Positions 7,524 to 14,735 are shown, counted from the first letter of the stretch. The stretch is DNA of 22,185 nucleotides from UBA6345 sp045577635 (GCA_045577635.1 JAZNIS010000009.1:1-22185); one strand, 5' to 3'. The notes: generated by a model not told the origin, from the sequence alone. Program-made: numbers and translations.

Positions 7524-7549
7524 AATTCTTTAATTCTCCTTACAGTTTT

Positions 7550-7858
7550 TTATAATTTGATATTGATGTCTACACCAGCAGGTAGCTCTAATTTCATTAA
7601 AGCATCAACTGCTTTTGCTGATGGGCTATAAATATCAATAAGTCTTTTATGAGTTCTCATCTCAAATTGTTCGCGTGAATCCTTATATTTATGAGGAGCA
7701 CGGATTATTGTTACAACTTCTTTGTTAGTTGGTAGAGGAACTGGTCCACTAACTTTTGCACCTGACTTTAAAGCAGTGTCAATAATTCTTTTACTTGCTT
7801 GATCAATTAAGTTGTGATCAAATGCAGCAAGTTTAACTCTGATTTTTTGTGTTGCCAT
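7550..7858 (-). CDS. rpsJ: 30S ribosomal protein S10 (first gene of the operon)
   Basis: S10 is part of the small-subunit head and, as NusE, pairs with NusB in transcription antitermination. I start it at MATQKIRVKL (ATG at 7858): GGAGG lies 8 nt upstream and the product is 102 residues, the family norm. The open frame extends 13 codons further upstream, but that part has no family resemblance and would overlap the Shine-Dalgarno. Signature segments are SGPVPLPTNKEVVTIIR and REQFEMRTHKRLIDI. It is preceded by the long operon leader described separately. Confidence 0.98.
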   Translation of the reverse strand: MATQKIRVKLAAFDHNLIDQASKRIIDTALKSGAKVSGPVPLPTNKEVVTIIRAPHKYKDSREQFEMRTHKRLIDIYSPSAKAVDALMKLELPAGVDINIKL

Positions 7859-8078
7859 TAATTTACCTCCATGAAAAATTAACTTACCTAAACCCAAGAA
7901 ATTTACATATTTATTATATATTTATAACACTTTTCCGTGTGTTTAGTGCTGTACTACAAAAAAAATATGTTTGAGTTTAGTCGTTCGCAATCTGTGTTAC
8001 GAACACTTGTCAAATGCAAATTATCCCCTAAAATTGGCGGTTTTACGAGTAACTTTGCACTTCACCCCATAATACAGC
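7859..8078 (-). promoter_or_regulatory. Long 5' leader of the S10 ribosomal operon
   Basis: From the expected transcription start near 8078 to the S10 start codon there are about 220 untranslated bases with no convincing reading frame. Self-complementary segments are visible on the minus strand: TGCAAA (8054-8059) with TTTGCA (8015-8020); GTGTT (8002-8006) with AACAC (7994-7998); the competing GTTCG/CGAAC pair (GTTCG at 8000-8004); and AACAC (7939-7943) with GTGTT (7926-7930). A run of eight T lies at 7961-7968. This may be a regulatory leader for operon autocontrol, but I recognise no known class. Confidence 0.45.
7921..7929 (-). promoter_or_regulatory. Possible second, weaker promoter of the S10 operon (extended -10)
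   Basis: On the minus strand TGTTATAAA gives an extended -10 (TG, one base, TATAAA at 7921-7926). No good -35 hexamer lies 16-18 bp upstream. If active it would give a leader of about 55 nt. The motif could also be part of the GTGTT hairpin arm. Confidence 0.25.
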
Positions 8079-8084
8079 AAGTAC

Positions 8085-8113
8085 ATTTTACCTAAAAATG
8101 GTACAAAAGTCAA
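8085..8113 (-). promoter_or_regulatory. Main promoter of the S10-spc ribosomal operon
   Basis: The minus strand reads TTGACT (8108-8113), a 17-bp spacer, then TAAAAT (8085-8090). This is 5/6 and 5/6 to the vegetative sigma-A consensus with ideal spacing. It lies just downstream of the terminator of the preceding transcription unit and about 230 bp upstream of S10, so it most likely drives all the ribosomal genes. Confidence 0.8.
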
Positions 8114-8156
8114 CACTTATTTTAAAAATAATTCTTTTAATTTTTTGGTTAAATTG

Positions 8157-8195
8157 CACAAAAATAAAAACAGCCAAATTTTCATTGGCTGCTTT
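8157..8195 (-). terminator. Intrinsic terminator of the SPFH-DUF1858-surface protein unit
   Basis: On the minus strand CAGCCAA (8185-8191), a 7-nt loop and TTGGCTG (8171-8177) form a perfect 7-bp stem that extends by A-T pairs, followed directly by TTTTTATTTTTG. It lies about 75 bp after the surface protein stop and isolates it from the ribosomal promoter. Confidence 0.9.
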
Positions 8196-8264
8196 AATTT
8201 TTGAGACATATAAATATGTGTATATTTTTCCCTATTATAATATTATATATAATAATGAGAATTT

Positions 8265-10256
8265 TTAGATTTGTTCAAACATTTCATCGCTTGTTTCTGG
8301 AGACATTTGAAGCTTTCCGTAAAGTGGATTTGTGCTAACCATATTACATCTAATTGTTTCAATGGCAGTACAACCTGTTAAAATACCTTCACCTGCACTA
8401 TTAAATGTTTGAGCTTTAAATTCTAATGTTGTTAAACTTGTGCAACCATAAAAAGCATATCCACCAATAACTTTAAAGTTTTCTTGGAAAGTTGCACTTA
8501 TTAAATTTGTGCAATTTGCAAATGCATAAGAATCTGCACTAGTTAGTGATGCAGGAGCAACATAATTAGCATTAGCATCTTTATTAAAGTATTTAATTAA
8601 TCTATTTTTAGTTGCATTATAAATTGCACCATTTTCAACTACAACATTTGATGTGTTTGACACAACTGTTACAAAACTTCCACATTGAACAAATGCATTT
8701 TCGGCAACTGTTAATACTTTATTTGAAAGAGTTAAATTTACAATGCTTGTGCAGTTAAAGAATGCACTTTGGTTAATTGTGATAGCATTTAAGGTTAAGT
8801 TTTGTAAAATTCTGGAACTACCAAAGGCATAAGGCATTATGGTTTCGGTTGCAGAATGTGTTTCGTAACTTGTTTCTGGTTTAGAAGCAGGATACCTATA
8901 TAATGTTTTATAATCAGCAGAATATAAAACTCCATTTTCTGCTACAAAGTAAGAACTTTGTGAAATCATTGTATATTGTGTTAATTTTGGACAACCACTA
9001 AATGTATCTTCACTAATTGTTCTAATTGTGTAAGGAAGCCTAATTTCGGTTAATTGTTCCATGTTTTTAATACCTGAAATACTTACAACATTCCAACCAT
9101 CAATTTGTCTTGGGAAAACAATTAAGTTTAAAGTTGTATCCTTAATACCTGTAATTGACACAGTGTTATTATCTGTGTTTTTAGTATAGTTAAATGCCGA
9201 TGCAGGAGTTTCATCTTCAACTTGTGGAATTTCTCCCCATTTACCATATAATGTGGTTGTTTTTGGTGGATCATCTTTAATAACTGTATCAAAGTTATAT
9301 GTTGAAAATCCTGTTTCATCAACAAACCAACCAACAAACACAGAGCCAATTTTAGTTGGTTCAATGTTAGGAATTGCAATTTTACCATCAAAATAAACAT
9401 CTTGTGTTTCATAAACTGCACCATCTAACATAAATGTTACAGTATATCTTTTTGGTGTAAATTTAGCATAAATTCTAACTTCATTACCCCTTAAAATAAA
9501 GGTGTCAAAATCAATTCTAGTTGTATAAGTTTCGTCAGTATACCAACCTTCAAAGTTATAACCATACCTATAAGCATCTCTACGGTTATCATCTTCATCA
9601 GGAATAACTGCATTAGAATCAAAGGTTTTTTGATAAATATATTCAGTGCCAATTCCACCAACATAATAAACTGTTGTTTGTGGTGGTCCCCAAATTGCAT
9701 ATAATGTTGTGTCTTCACCAAACATTTTAACTTCTTCACCCGGTTTAAACAAAACATCTTTACCTTCTGGGCTTTTACACCAACCTTTTAAAACTAAATC
9801 TGGTTTATAAATTCCAGCGGCAATTTCAGTAGGCAATTTAAATATTACATTATAAGTTTCGGTTTTATCAGGAATATTGTTACCAAAACCACCATTTAAG
9901 TTATATTTAACGGTAAATTTACTTGCAATAAAGTTACCATACAGTGTTGTATCATCATCAATAATATCAACCCCTGGGTTAACTTTTACATTTTCATTAA
10001 CTTCTTTTGAATAATACCAATCATCAAAATAGTGACCATATTTTGTTGGCCTTGGCAACTCCAACGGTAAGGTTGTGCCCTTTTCCAACGAAATTGAATC
10101 TGCTATTTCGGTATTTACATTTGCAGCATCAACAAACTTAACGGTTGCCATTTTAGGCATAATAAAAATAACAAAAAGAGCAACAGCAGCTCCTACAACT
10201 GCCATAGACAAAAACACTGTTAAATTTAGTTTTGCTCGTCTGCTTATTCTAGCCAT
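8265..10256 (-). CDS. Membrane-anchored surface protein with InlB-type repeats and BspA-type leucine-rich repeats
   Basis: A 663-residue protein likely displayed on the cell surface. Residues 1-11 are basic, 12-33 form one hydrophobic segment with no clear signal peptidase site, so it is probably a signal anchor. Four repeats of the InlB B / Listeria-Bacteroides type follow at about 38-110, 112-189, 194-268 and 270-340, each with a GW/DWY-type motif (FDDWYY, LKGWC, FEGWYT, FVGWF) and an ending like TTLYGNF or TTLYAIWG. From about 350 to 650 there are BspA-type leucine-rich repeats with the AF-x-x-C-x-S/x-L spacing, as in YAFANCTNLISATF and YAFYGCTSLTTLEF. No LPxTG motif or C-terminal anchor is visible. 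Such proteins are usually adhesion or surface proteins; the ligand is unknown. It is the last gene of a three-gene unit; its ribosome binding site is weak (GTGGGA). Confidence 0.85.
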   Translation of the reverse strand: MARISRRAKLNLTVFLSMAVVGAAVALFVIFIMPKMATVKFVDAANVNTEIADSISLEKGTTLPLELPRPTKYGHYFDDWYYSKEVNENVKVNPGVDIIDDDTTLYGNFIASKFTVKYNLNGGFGNNIPDKTETYNVIFKLPTEIAAGIYKPDLVLKGWCKSPEGKDVLFKPGEEVKMFGEDTTLYAIWGPPQTTVYYVGGIGTEYIYQKTFDSNAVIPDEDDNRRDAYRYGYNFEGWYTDETYTTRIDFDTFILRGNEVRIYAKFTPKRYTVTFMLDGAVYETQDVYFDGKIAIPNIEPTKIGSVFVGWFVDETGFSTYNFDTVIKDDPPKTTTLYGKWGEIPQVEDETPASAFNYTKNTDNNTVSITGIKDTTLNLIVFPRQIDGWNVVSISGIKNMEQLTEIRLPYTIRTISEDTFSGCPKLTQYTMISQSSYFVAENGVLYSADYKTLYRYPASKPETSYETHSATETIMPYAFGSSRILQNLTLNAITINQSAFFNCTSIVNLTLSNKVLTVAENAFVQCGSFVTVVSNTSNVVVENGAIYNATKNRLIKYFNKDANANYVAPASLTSADSYAFANCTNLISATFQENFKVIGGYAFYGCTSLTTLEFKAQTFNSAGEGILTGCTAIETIRCNMVSTNPLYGKLQMSPETSDEMFEQI

Positions 10257-10288
10257 ATTTTCCCACTTTACATTTTACTTTATCTTTA

Positions 10289-10540
10289 TTATTTTAATAA
10301 TTCATTTAATTTTTCCATCATTAAATCAATTGAAACATCATGCACCATAGCAGCTTGTTCAAGTGTTTCCATCAAACTAAATGGACAGGTAAAACAATGC
10401 ATACCAAATCCACTTAAAACAGCTTCAACCCCTTCGTGCATTTTTAATGCTTCACCAATGGTTAATTCTTTTTTAAATTTTTTGGTTTGTTTTTTAGCAT
10501 ATTGTTTTGTTGATTTTGCTAATTTTACTTCTTTTTCCAT
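10289..10540 (-). CDS. Small DUF1858-family protein with CxxC motif
   Basis: An 83-residue protein. Residues 25-83 match the DUF1858 family, also called hybrid-cluster-protein-associated redox disulfide domain: TIGEALKMHEGVEAVLSGFG, then MHCFTCPF with the CxxC pair C49/C52, then SLMETLEQAAMVHDVS. The family's function is not established; the CxxC pair suggests redox or metal binding. The first 24 residues are a lysine-rich extension that most family members, as I know them, lack. The ATG at 10540 is preceded by AAGGAAG. It starts 14 nt after the SPFH gene and ends 32 nt before the surface protein gene, so the three are likely co-transcribed. No hybrid-cluster protein gene is in the window. 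Confidence 0.85.
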   Translation of the reverse strand: MEKEVKLAKSTKQYAKKQTKKFKKELTIGEALKMHEGVEAVLSGFGMHCFTCPFSLMETLEQAAMVHDVSIDLMMEKLNELLK

Positions 10541-10554
10541 AACACACTTCCTTT

Positions 10555-11691
10555 TTATTGTTTAAAACCACATTTTGGACAGAACATAGCTGCACCATCT
10601 ATGGTTGAATTGCAAAATTTACATACTTTTTTATTTTCAGATTTGAACACTTCATTTGTGTTAATTTGTGCTTTATACTCAGTTTTTTGTTGCAAGTTTT
10701 GTTGCGGATTAAACCCACCCCTTCTAATAATTTGTGGAGGATTATTATTTGCACTTGCCACATTTTGATTAGGTGTTTGAATTTGATTGAACGATTGATT
10801 ATAGGTTGCTTGTTGACCAAATGTCTGTTGTGGCTTTGGCTGTTCTTCAACTTCATTACTAAAAGCAGTTGGCTGTTGTGGATTAGATGACGAAACATCA
10901 ACTTTATCAGGCACTATTTGCTCTGGTGTATATTTAATTCCACTTTGTTCAAATTGATCGTGAACCTGCTTTCTTTCAGTTAAAAACATAGCAACTTGTT
11001 TTTGTAGTTTTCGGTTAAGTTTAAAACTTGAAACTTCTAAATTATAAACCCTTACACCTAAATTTTCTATTCTGGCATTAATTGCAGGATTTAGTGCTTG
11101 TTTAAAAGCGGCAGGATTTAAAATGATTTCAGTAAAGCCCAAATCACCACTTTCAAGCATTCTATTTACTTCGTTGCCAATATACCCTGTTACTAGTTTA
11201 ATTCCTTCTTTATTTTTTATGTAATACCTATCAATTAGTAAAACTTTAAACAATTGTTCAGGATCGGTTACTTGAATATCTAACAACCCTTCAGTATAAC
11301 CTTTAACCCTTCCAAAATGGCTTGATTTTTTAAAGAATTTATCAAAAGAACAAAATTGTTGTTGTTCCATAACCCCTTTAAAAACATAGTAAATATCAGC
11401 TTTAAATTTCTTTTTGTAATTACCATATTTATTTGGTTTATCAATTCGGGTTTTAGCAAAAGATTTAGGTAATACTGCTCCAGAAATTTTATGTTTTCCT
11501 GGTGGCAACACATCGGTTACCCTATCGTTACAAACAAACACTGCAAAATAATCATCAGGAACAATTATGTGTGAGTTTACATGTACAATACGATTACTAC
11601 TTGGATACAAATAAATAAAATGGCCAACCAACTCTTCGCCACATTCAATATTTTTATTGAATATTTTTTTTAAATTTGATAGAAAGCCCAT
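10555..11691 (-). CDS. SPFH/Band 7-like protein with C-terminal zinc ribbon (YdjI-like)
   Basis: A 378-residue protein. Residues about 35-245 resemble the SPFH-like domain of the YdjI group: IIVPDDYFAVFVCNDRVTDV followed by LPPGKHKI, a Band 7-type opening, and a long helical end (LNRKLQKQVAMFLTERKQ). Residues 250-345 are a Gln/Asn/Pro-rich linker. Residues 357-374 are a zinc ribbon with C357, C360, C371 and C374 (CKFC and CPKC). No membrane segment is obvious. I use the ATG at 11691 rather than a GTG nine bases upstream, because GGGTGGG precedes it and the promoter's expected start point is near 11710. The role of YdjI-type proteins is unclear; membrane-associated scaffolding or stress response is inferred from SPFH relatives. 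First gene of its unit. Confidence 0.75.
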   Translation of the reverse strand: MGFLSNLKKIFNKNIECGEELVGHFIYLYPSSNRIVHVNSHIIVPDDYFAVFVCNDRVTDVLPPGKHKISGAVLPKSFAKTRIDKPNKYGNYKKKFKADIYYVFKGVMEQQQFCSFDKFFKKSSHFGRVKGYTEGLLDIQVTDPEQLFKVLLIDRYYIKNKEGIKLVTGYIGNEVNRMLESGDLGFTEIILNPAAFKQALNPAINARIENLGVRVYNLEVSSFKLNRKLQKQVAMFLTERKQVHDQFEQSGIKYTPEQIVPDKVDVSSSNPQQPTAFSNEVEEQPKPQQTFGQQATYNQSFNQIQTPNQNVASANNNPPQIIRRGGFNPQQNLQQKTEYKAQINTNEVFKSENKKVCKFCNSTIDGAAMFCPKCGFKQ

Positions 11692-11716
11692 AGTACCCAC
11701 CCTAATCTTACCTACG

Positions 11717-11744
11717 ATTATAGCAACATTTTGAAATAATGCAA
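11717..11744 (-). promoter_or_regulatory. Promoter of the SPFH-DUF1858-surface protein unit
   Basis: Minus strand: TTGCAT (11739-11744), 16-bp spacer, TATAAT (11717-11722) preceded by TGC, giving a perfect extended -10. The expected start near 11710 leaves a leader of about 20 nt before the ATG at 11691. Confidence 0.7.
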
Positions 11745-11757
11745 AATAAAATATAAT
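11731..11757 (+). promoter_or_regulatory. Possible promoter of the PRC-barrel-like gene, overlapping the divergent promoter
   Basis: Plus strand: TTGAAA (11731-11736) and TATAAT (11752-11757), but only 15 bp apart, shorter than ideal. It overlaps the -35 of the divergent promoter, so the two might compete. Leader would be about 90 nt. Confidence 0.3.
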
Positions 11758-11803
11758 TAATTATATATATAAATAATAAACTTTTCAGTTTTTGCATATA
11801 CAT

Positions 11804-11847
11804 TAGTAGTAAAAGTTAGCCACAACTACTATTTATTATTATTTTTT
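11804..11847 (+). terminator. Hairpin plus T-rich tract in the leader of the PRC-barrel-like gene
   Basis: TAGTAGT (11804-11810) pairs with ACTACTA (11825-11831), followed by TTTATTATTATTTTTT. It looks like a weak intrinsic terminator, placed only about 10 nt before the gene's GGGGGA ribosome binding site. It might act as an attenuator, or may be chance in AT-rich DNA. Confidence 0.25.
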
Positions 11848-11856
11848 GGGGGAATT

Positions 11857-12573
11857 ATGTGGAAAGTAAGTAACATTATTTCAAGCTTTGTTGTTAGTGT
11901 TTTTGATGGACAAGTTGAAGGTGTTGTAAACAACATTTTATTCAATAATAAAAAACAAGCAAAGTATTTAATTATTAGTCGTAATGATGAAGAATTTTTT
12001 GTTTTAGACACCAAAGATATTTATAAATTAGGAAACAATACTGTTATAATAAAAAACTCTTCTGTGTTAAATTTAATGGATAGCAAAGAGCAAGAAATCA
12101 AAGATTGTTTTAGCCCAATTAACAGCATTGTTGTTAACATTAATGGTGACTTTTTGGGTTATGTTATTGATATAAATTTGGATGAAAAATTTAACATAAT
12201 TTCGCTTGATTCACAAGAGAATAAAACGGTTAATTTAAAGCAAATTTTAAACCTTTCAGAAAGTGCAATTATTATTTGTTCCGAAAACAAAAAAGCACCT
12301 AAATTAAGCCAATTTAAACAAAAAGAAAAAATTGAAATAATTAACAAAAACACCAATAATTTACCCGTTAAAATTTTAGAAAAAACTAGCACAATTTTAC
12401 CTAACCGTTCTGTTGCAAATTTTAACTTTTTACTTAACAGAAAAGTTAGCAAAAATATTATGAATTTTAATGGAGAAATAATTATTAAAGAAAATCAAAT
12501 TATTAATTCTAAGGTTTTAGATATTGCTAGAATTAATGGTAAAATTAGAGAATTAACAAAGTATAGTTTATAA
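11857..12573 (+). CDS. PRC-barrel-like protein of unknown function
   Basis: A 238-residue cytoplasmic protein. Residues about 8-72 look like a PRC-barrel: SFVVSVFDGQVEGVVNNILF, then KYLIISRND and DTKDIYKLGNNTVIIKN, the pattern of a beta barrel in which a conserved G-x-V/hG-x-V turn is followed by a 'ylii' strand and an 'i-x-x-i' strand. Residues 86-142 repeat the pattern (VVNINGDFLGYVIDINLD, then IISLDSQENKTV). The last 35 residues (LLNRKVSKNIMNFNGEII and IINSKVLDIARINGK) may be a third, partial copy. PRC-barrels occur in RimM and in small sporulation-associated proteins, but this architecture is not one I can assign. The ATG follows GGGGGA. Divergent from the SPFH unit and convergent with the 658-residue membrane protein gene. 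Confidence 0.7.
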   Translation: MWKVSNIISSFVVSVFDGQVEGVVNNILFNNKKQAKYLIISRNDEEFFVLDTKDIYKLGNNTVIIKNSSVLNLMDSKEQEIKDCFSPINSIVVNINGDFLGYVIDINLDEKFNIISLDSQENKTVNLKQILNLSESAIIICSENKKAPKLSQFKQKEKIEIINKNTNNLPVKILEKTSTILPNRSVANFNFLLNRKVSKNIMNFNGEIIIKENQIINSKVLDIARINGKIRELTKYSL

Positions 12574-12576
12574 AAC

Positions 12577-12606
12577 AAAAAAGCCCGTTAAAAAACGGAC
12601 TTTTTA
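12577..12606. terminator. Two-way intrinsic terminator between convergent genes
   Basis: AAAAAAGCCCGTT and AACGGACTTTTT form a stem with one mismatch around a short A-rich loop, with A-tracts on the left and T-tracts on the right. It can end transcription of the PRC-barrel-like gene (plus) and of the membrane/coiled-coil gene (minus). Confidence 0.85.
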
Positions 12607-12613
12607 TTTTTAA

Positions 12614-14590
12614 TTATTCTTCACTTTGTGGCTTTGGAACAGGTTTGCTTGTTCTAGCTTTTGAAGAAACAGTTTTACTGCTTAAACTATCTGTTTGCAT
12701 TTTGTTTACAGCATCAAGTAAAGAATTTAATGATGCTTTTTTACCAGGAGTTCTTGCAGCACCTATAGGTCTTTTTGGAGCAGCTGTTTTAGTTGCAGTT
12801 GGCTTTGTTAATGGACCAAAATTTAAACCTAATTTTTCTGGTTTAACAGTTGTAAGTTCTGCAGCTTTTTGTTCATTAACTCTGGCAGTTTTTGCTTTTT
12901 CAAACAATTCGTTATTTAACTTTTTAGTTTGTTGAACTTCCTTTTCAGCAGCTTCTAAATTTCTTTCAAGTAATGTAATTTTATCTTGATATAAAATAGA
13001 ATTTTGTTCTGCTAAACGAACCCTATCTTCAAGATCAGCAATTTGTTTAACAACATCTTCAGAAATTTCAACTTGACGACCATCTTTAAGTTCTTTAATT
13101 TCTTTTTTACTCATAAAGCTTTGTTTAAATTCTGGAGAAGTTAAATATGCTTTAAGTTCTTTTAAAGATTTTAATTCGGCAACTTTAATGTTATATTCTT
13201 CTGTTTTTGTTGTTAATTCGCTAGTTGTTTTAGCAAGTTCATCAGTTTTTGTTGCTAAATTAGTTTTTAATTCGTTAATTGTTTGTTCTAAATTAGCTTT
13301 ATCTTCGTTAATTTGGTCAATATAAGGTTTGCTTTGTTCTTGAACGGTTTTTGAAATTTGACCGTAAATTTTGTTAGCATAGTTTTTACATTCAGCTTTC
13401 ATAGCTTCTTCGGTTGTTGTACGGCGTTTAGCAATTTCAGAGTTGAATGCGGTAACTTCAGCTTGCATTTCATCTTGTTGTTTTTGGAACCTTGTTGTTG
13501 CAAGTTCGTAATCTTTTTCTAATTGTTGAAGCCTTGTTTGTTCTTCGTTTAATCTTTTCTTCATGTAGTTAGCTTCAATTTTAACTGTTGTTTGGTTAAT
13601 TTGATCAGTAAGTTGTGCAATAGTTTCTCTAGAAGCTTGTGCTTTTCTTTCAAAATCTTTTGTAACTTCATCAAAGTTCTTTTGATAGTTGAACATTTCG
13701 GTTTCTTTTGATTGAACTTTAACTGTTAAATCTCTTTTAACATTAATATATTTTTCACATTCCTTCATTGCTCTTTCTAGAAGTAATGCATTATCTACAC
13801 CAAGTTCATCAAAATCGTAATATTCAAATTTGCTAGCATTAAGTTCTGCTTCTTCTCTTTCTCTTTTTTCTTCAATTGCTCTTTTTTCTAGATAATCTTG
13901 TAATACAGGAATACCTTCTTTAATTTCTTTTTTAGTAAATAAAACTTCATAGTCAATAAAAGCAGGCATTGTTGTACAAGCTTTATTCATATTTCTTTCA
14001 AATTCATGGAAAGTGAAATATAAGTCAGCAATAATTGATGTGTGTCTTGCTCTTAAAAATACTACAAATAGGAATCCTAATAAAATTACAAACAATGGCA
14101 ATAAGAAAACTTCAAAGAAAAATGGATTCAATCTAATTTCTGTGTCGTTAGACATTCTTGCTAAACCTAAAAGCAATGTTAAGCCAGCAATAATTACAGA
14201 GAATGTTCCAACTGAAGTTGCTGTGTTTGCATATGCACTTGTTTTACTTGGTTGATCAACACAAGAAACAGTGTTCATATATTCGCTAGGAGCTTTATCA
14301 CGATTAAGCATATATTCTTGCCAACAATACCTTAAAGTTTTTGGCACATTTTTCATCCTATCGTTTAACTCCACGATGTTTTCATCATTAACATAAGGAT
14401 TTTTAGCGAAATATTTGTTAAGTTTTGTAACATTTCTTAATAATTTTACTTCATATGTGAAGTTTGTTCTGATAATTGAGGCAAGTAAAACAAACAATGT
14501 TAAACCTAAACTACCGTAAACCAAATAGTCAAAGGTAACATAATTACTTAACTCTTTTAAAAATGCAGTAAGTGAATTAAAAATATTCAT
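12614..14590 (-). CDS. Three-helix membrane protein with long coiled coil, ExbB/TolQ/MotA-like topology
   Basis: A 658-residue protein I cannot assign to a named family with certainty. Hydrophobic segments lie at about 22-40, 127-145 and 158-179. Segments 1 and 2 are separated by an 82-residue polar loop, segments 2 and 3 by a short loop, and everything after 180 is polar. This is the layout of ExbB, TolQ, MotA and ZorA proton-channel subunits. Segment 2 contains SVGTFSVIIAGL (126-137), partly like the GTFxGxxxGL motif of that superfamily. Residues about 260-590 are rich in Glu, Lys, Gln and Leu heptads, a long coiled coil. The last 60 residues are Lys/Pro/Ser/Thr-rich. No partner of the ExbD/MotB/ZorB kind is next to it. 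The ATG at 14590 follows GGGAG. It appears to be a single-gene unit. A structural or chromosome-organising membrane protein remains possible. Confidence 0.6.
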   Translation of the reverse strand: MNIFNSLTAFLKELSNYVTFDYLVYGSLGLTLFVLLASIIRTNFTYEVKLLRNVTKLNKYFAKNPYVNDENIVELNDRMKNVPKTLRYCWQEYMLNRDKAPSEYMNTVSCVDQPSKTSAYANTATSVGTFSVIIAGLTLLLGLARMSNDTEIRLNPFFFEVFLLPLFVILLGFLFVVFLRARHTSIIADLYFTFHEFERNMNKACTTMPAFIDYEVLFTKKEIKEGIPVLQDYLEKRAIEEKREREEAELNASKFEYYDFDELGVDNALLLERAMKECEKYINVKRDLTVKVQSKETEMFNYQKNFDEVTKDFERKAQASRETIAQLTDQINQTTVKIEANYMKKRLNEEQTRLQQLEKDYELATTRFQKQQDEMQAEVTAFNSEIAKRRTTTEEAMKAECKNYANKIYGQISKTVQEQSKPYIDQINEDKANLEQTINELKTNLATKTDELAKTTSELTTKTEEYNIKVAELKSLKELKAYLTSPEFKQSFMSKKEIKELKDGRQVEISEDVVKQIADLEDRVRLAEQNSILYQDKITLLERNLEAAEKEVQQTKKLNNELFEKAKTARVNEQKAAELTTVKPEKLGLNFGPLTKPTATKTAAPKRPIGAARTPGKKASLNSLLDAVNKMQTDSLSSKTVSSKARTSKPVPKPQSEE

Positions 14591-14638
14591 ATTATTCTCC
14601 CTTTCATTCTCCTATGTAATATACATAACATTAATTGT

Positions 14639-14647
14639 AGTATAACA
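14639..14647 (-). promoter_or_regulatory. Probable promoter (extended -10) of the membrane/coiled-coil gene
   Basis: Minus strand TGTTATACT: TG at 14646-14647, one base, then TATACT (14639-14644). The -35 region is poor, as is common with extended -10 promoters. Expected leader is about 40 nt. The rest of 14591-14777 holds only this and the addA terminator. Confidence 0.45.
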
Positions 14648-14735
14648 CAATCGCTTTTTTATTACTAATGAATTTTGTTAAATTTATTAAAATTATTTTA
14701 ATATTATTAATATATGCAAAAATGTAAATATGAAC

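Noticed and set aside
7961..7968. The run of eight T in the S10 leader as a classical intrinsic terminator.
   Set aside because: No stem ends directly before it; the nearest GTTCG/CGAAC helix ends about 17 nt upstream.
7985..8013. A perfect TTGACA at 8008-8013 on the minus strand as a further S10 operon promoter.
   Set aside because: The hexamer 16-18 bp downstream is TTGCGA or similar, nothing like TATAAT and with no TG extension.
8205..8255. Short AT palindromes (ACATATAAATATGT and TATTATATATAATA) after the surface protein gene as a binding site or repeat.
   Set aside because: Pure AT composition makes such symmetry likely by chance, and the real terminator lies just beyond.
9128..9424. 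Out-of-frame open frames inside the surface protein gene (9128-9424, 9491-9757).
   Set aside because: Same strand, shifted frame, no family resemblance and no ribosome binding sites; low-stop frames in AT-rich repeats.
12159..12452. A minus-strand 97-codon frame opposite the PRC-barrel-like gene.
   Set aside because: No ribosome binding site; the plus-strand gene has a strong one and a recognisable strand pattern.
12614..14590. A Zorya-type defence system based on the ZorA-like layout of the coiled-coil membrane protein.
   Set aside because: No ZorB, ZorC, ZorD or ZorE-like gene is adjacent; the neighbours are a PRC-barrel-like gene and addA.
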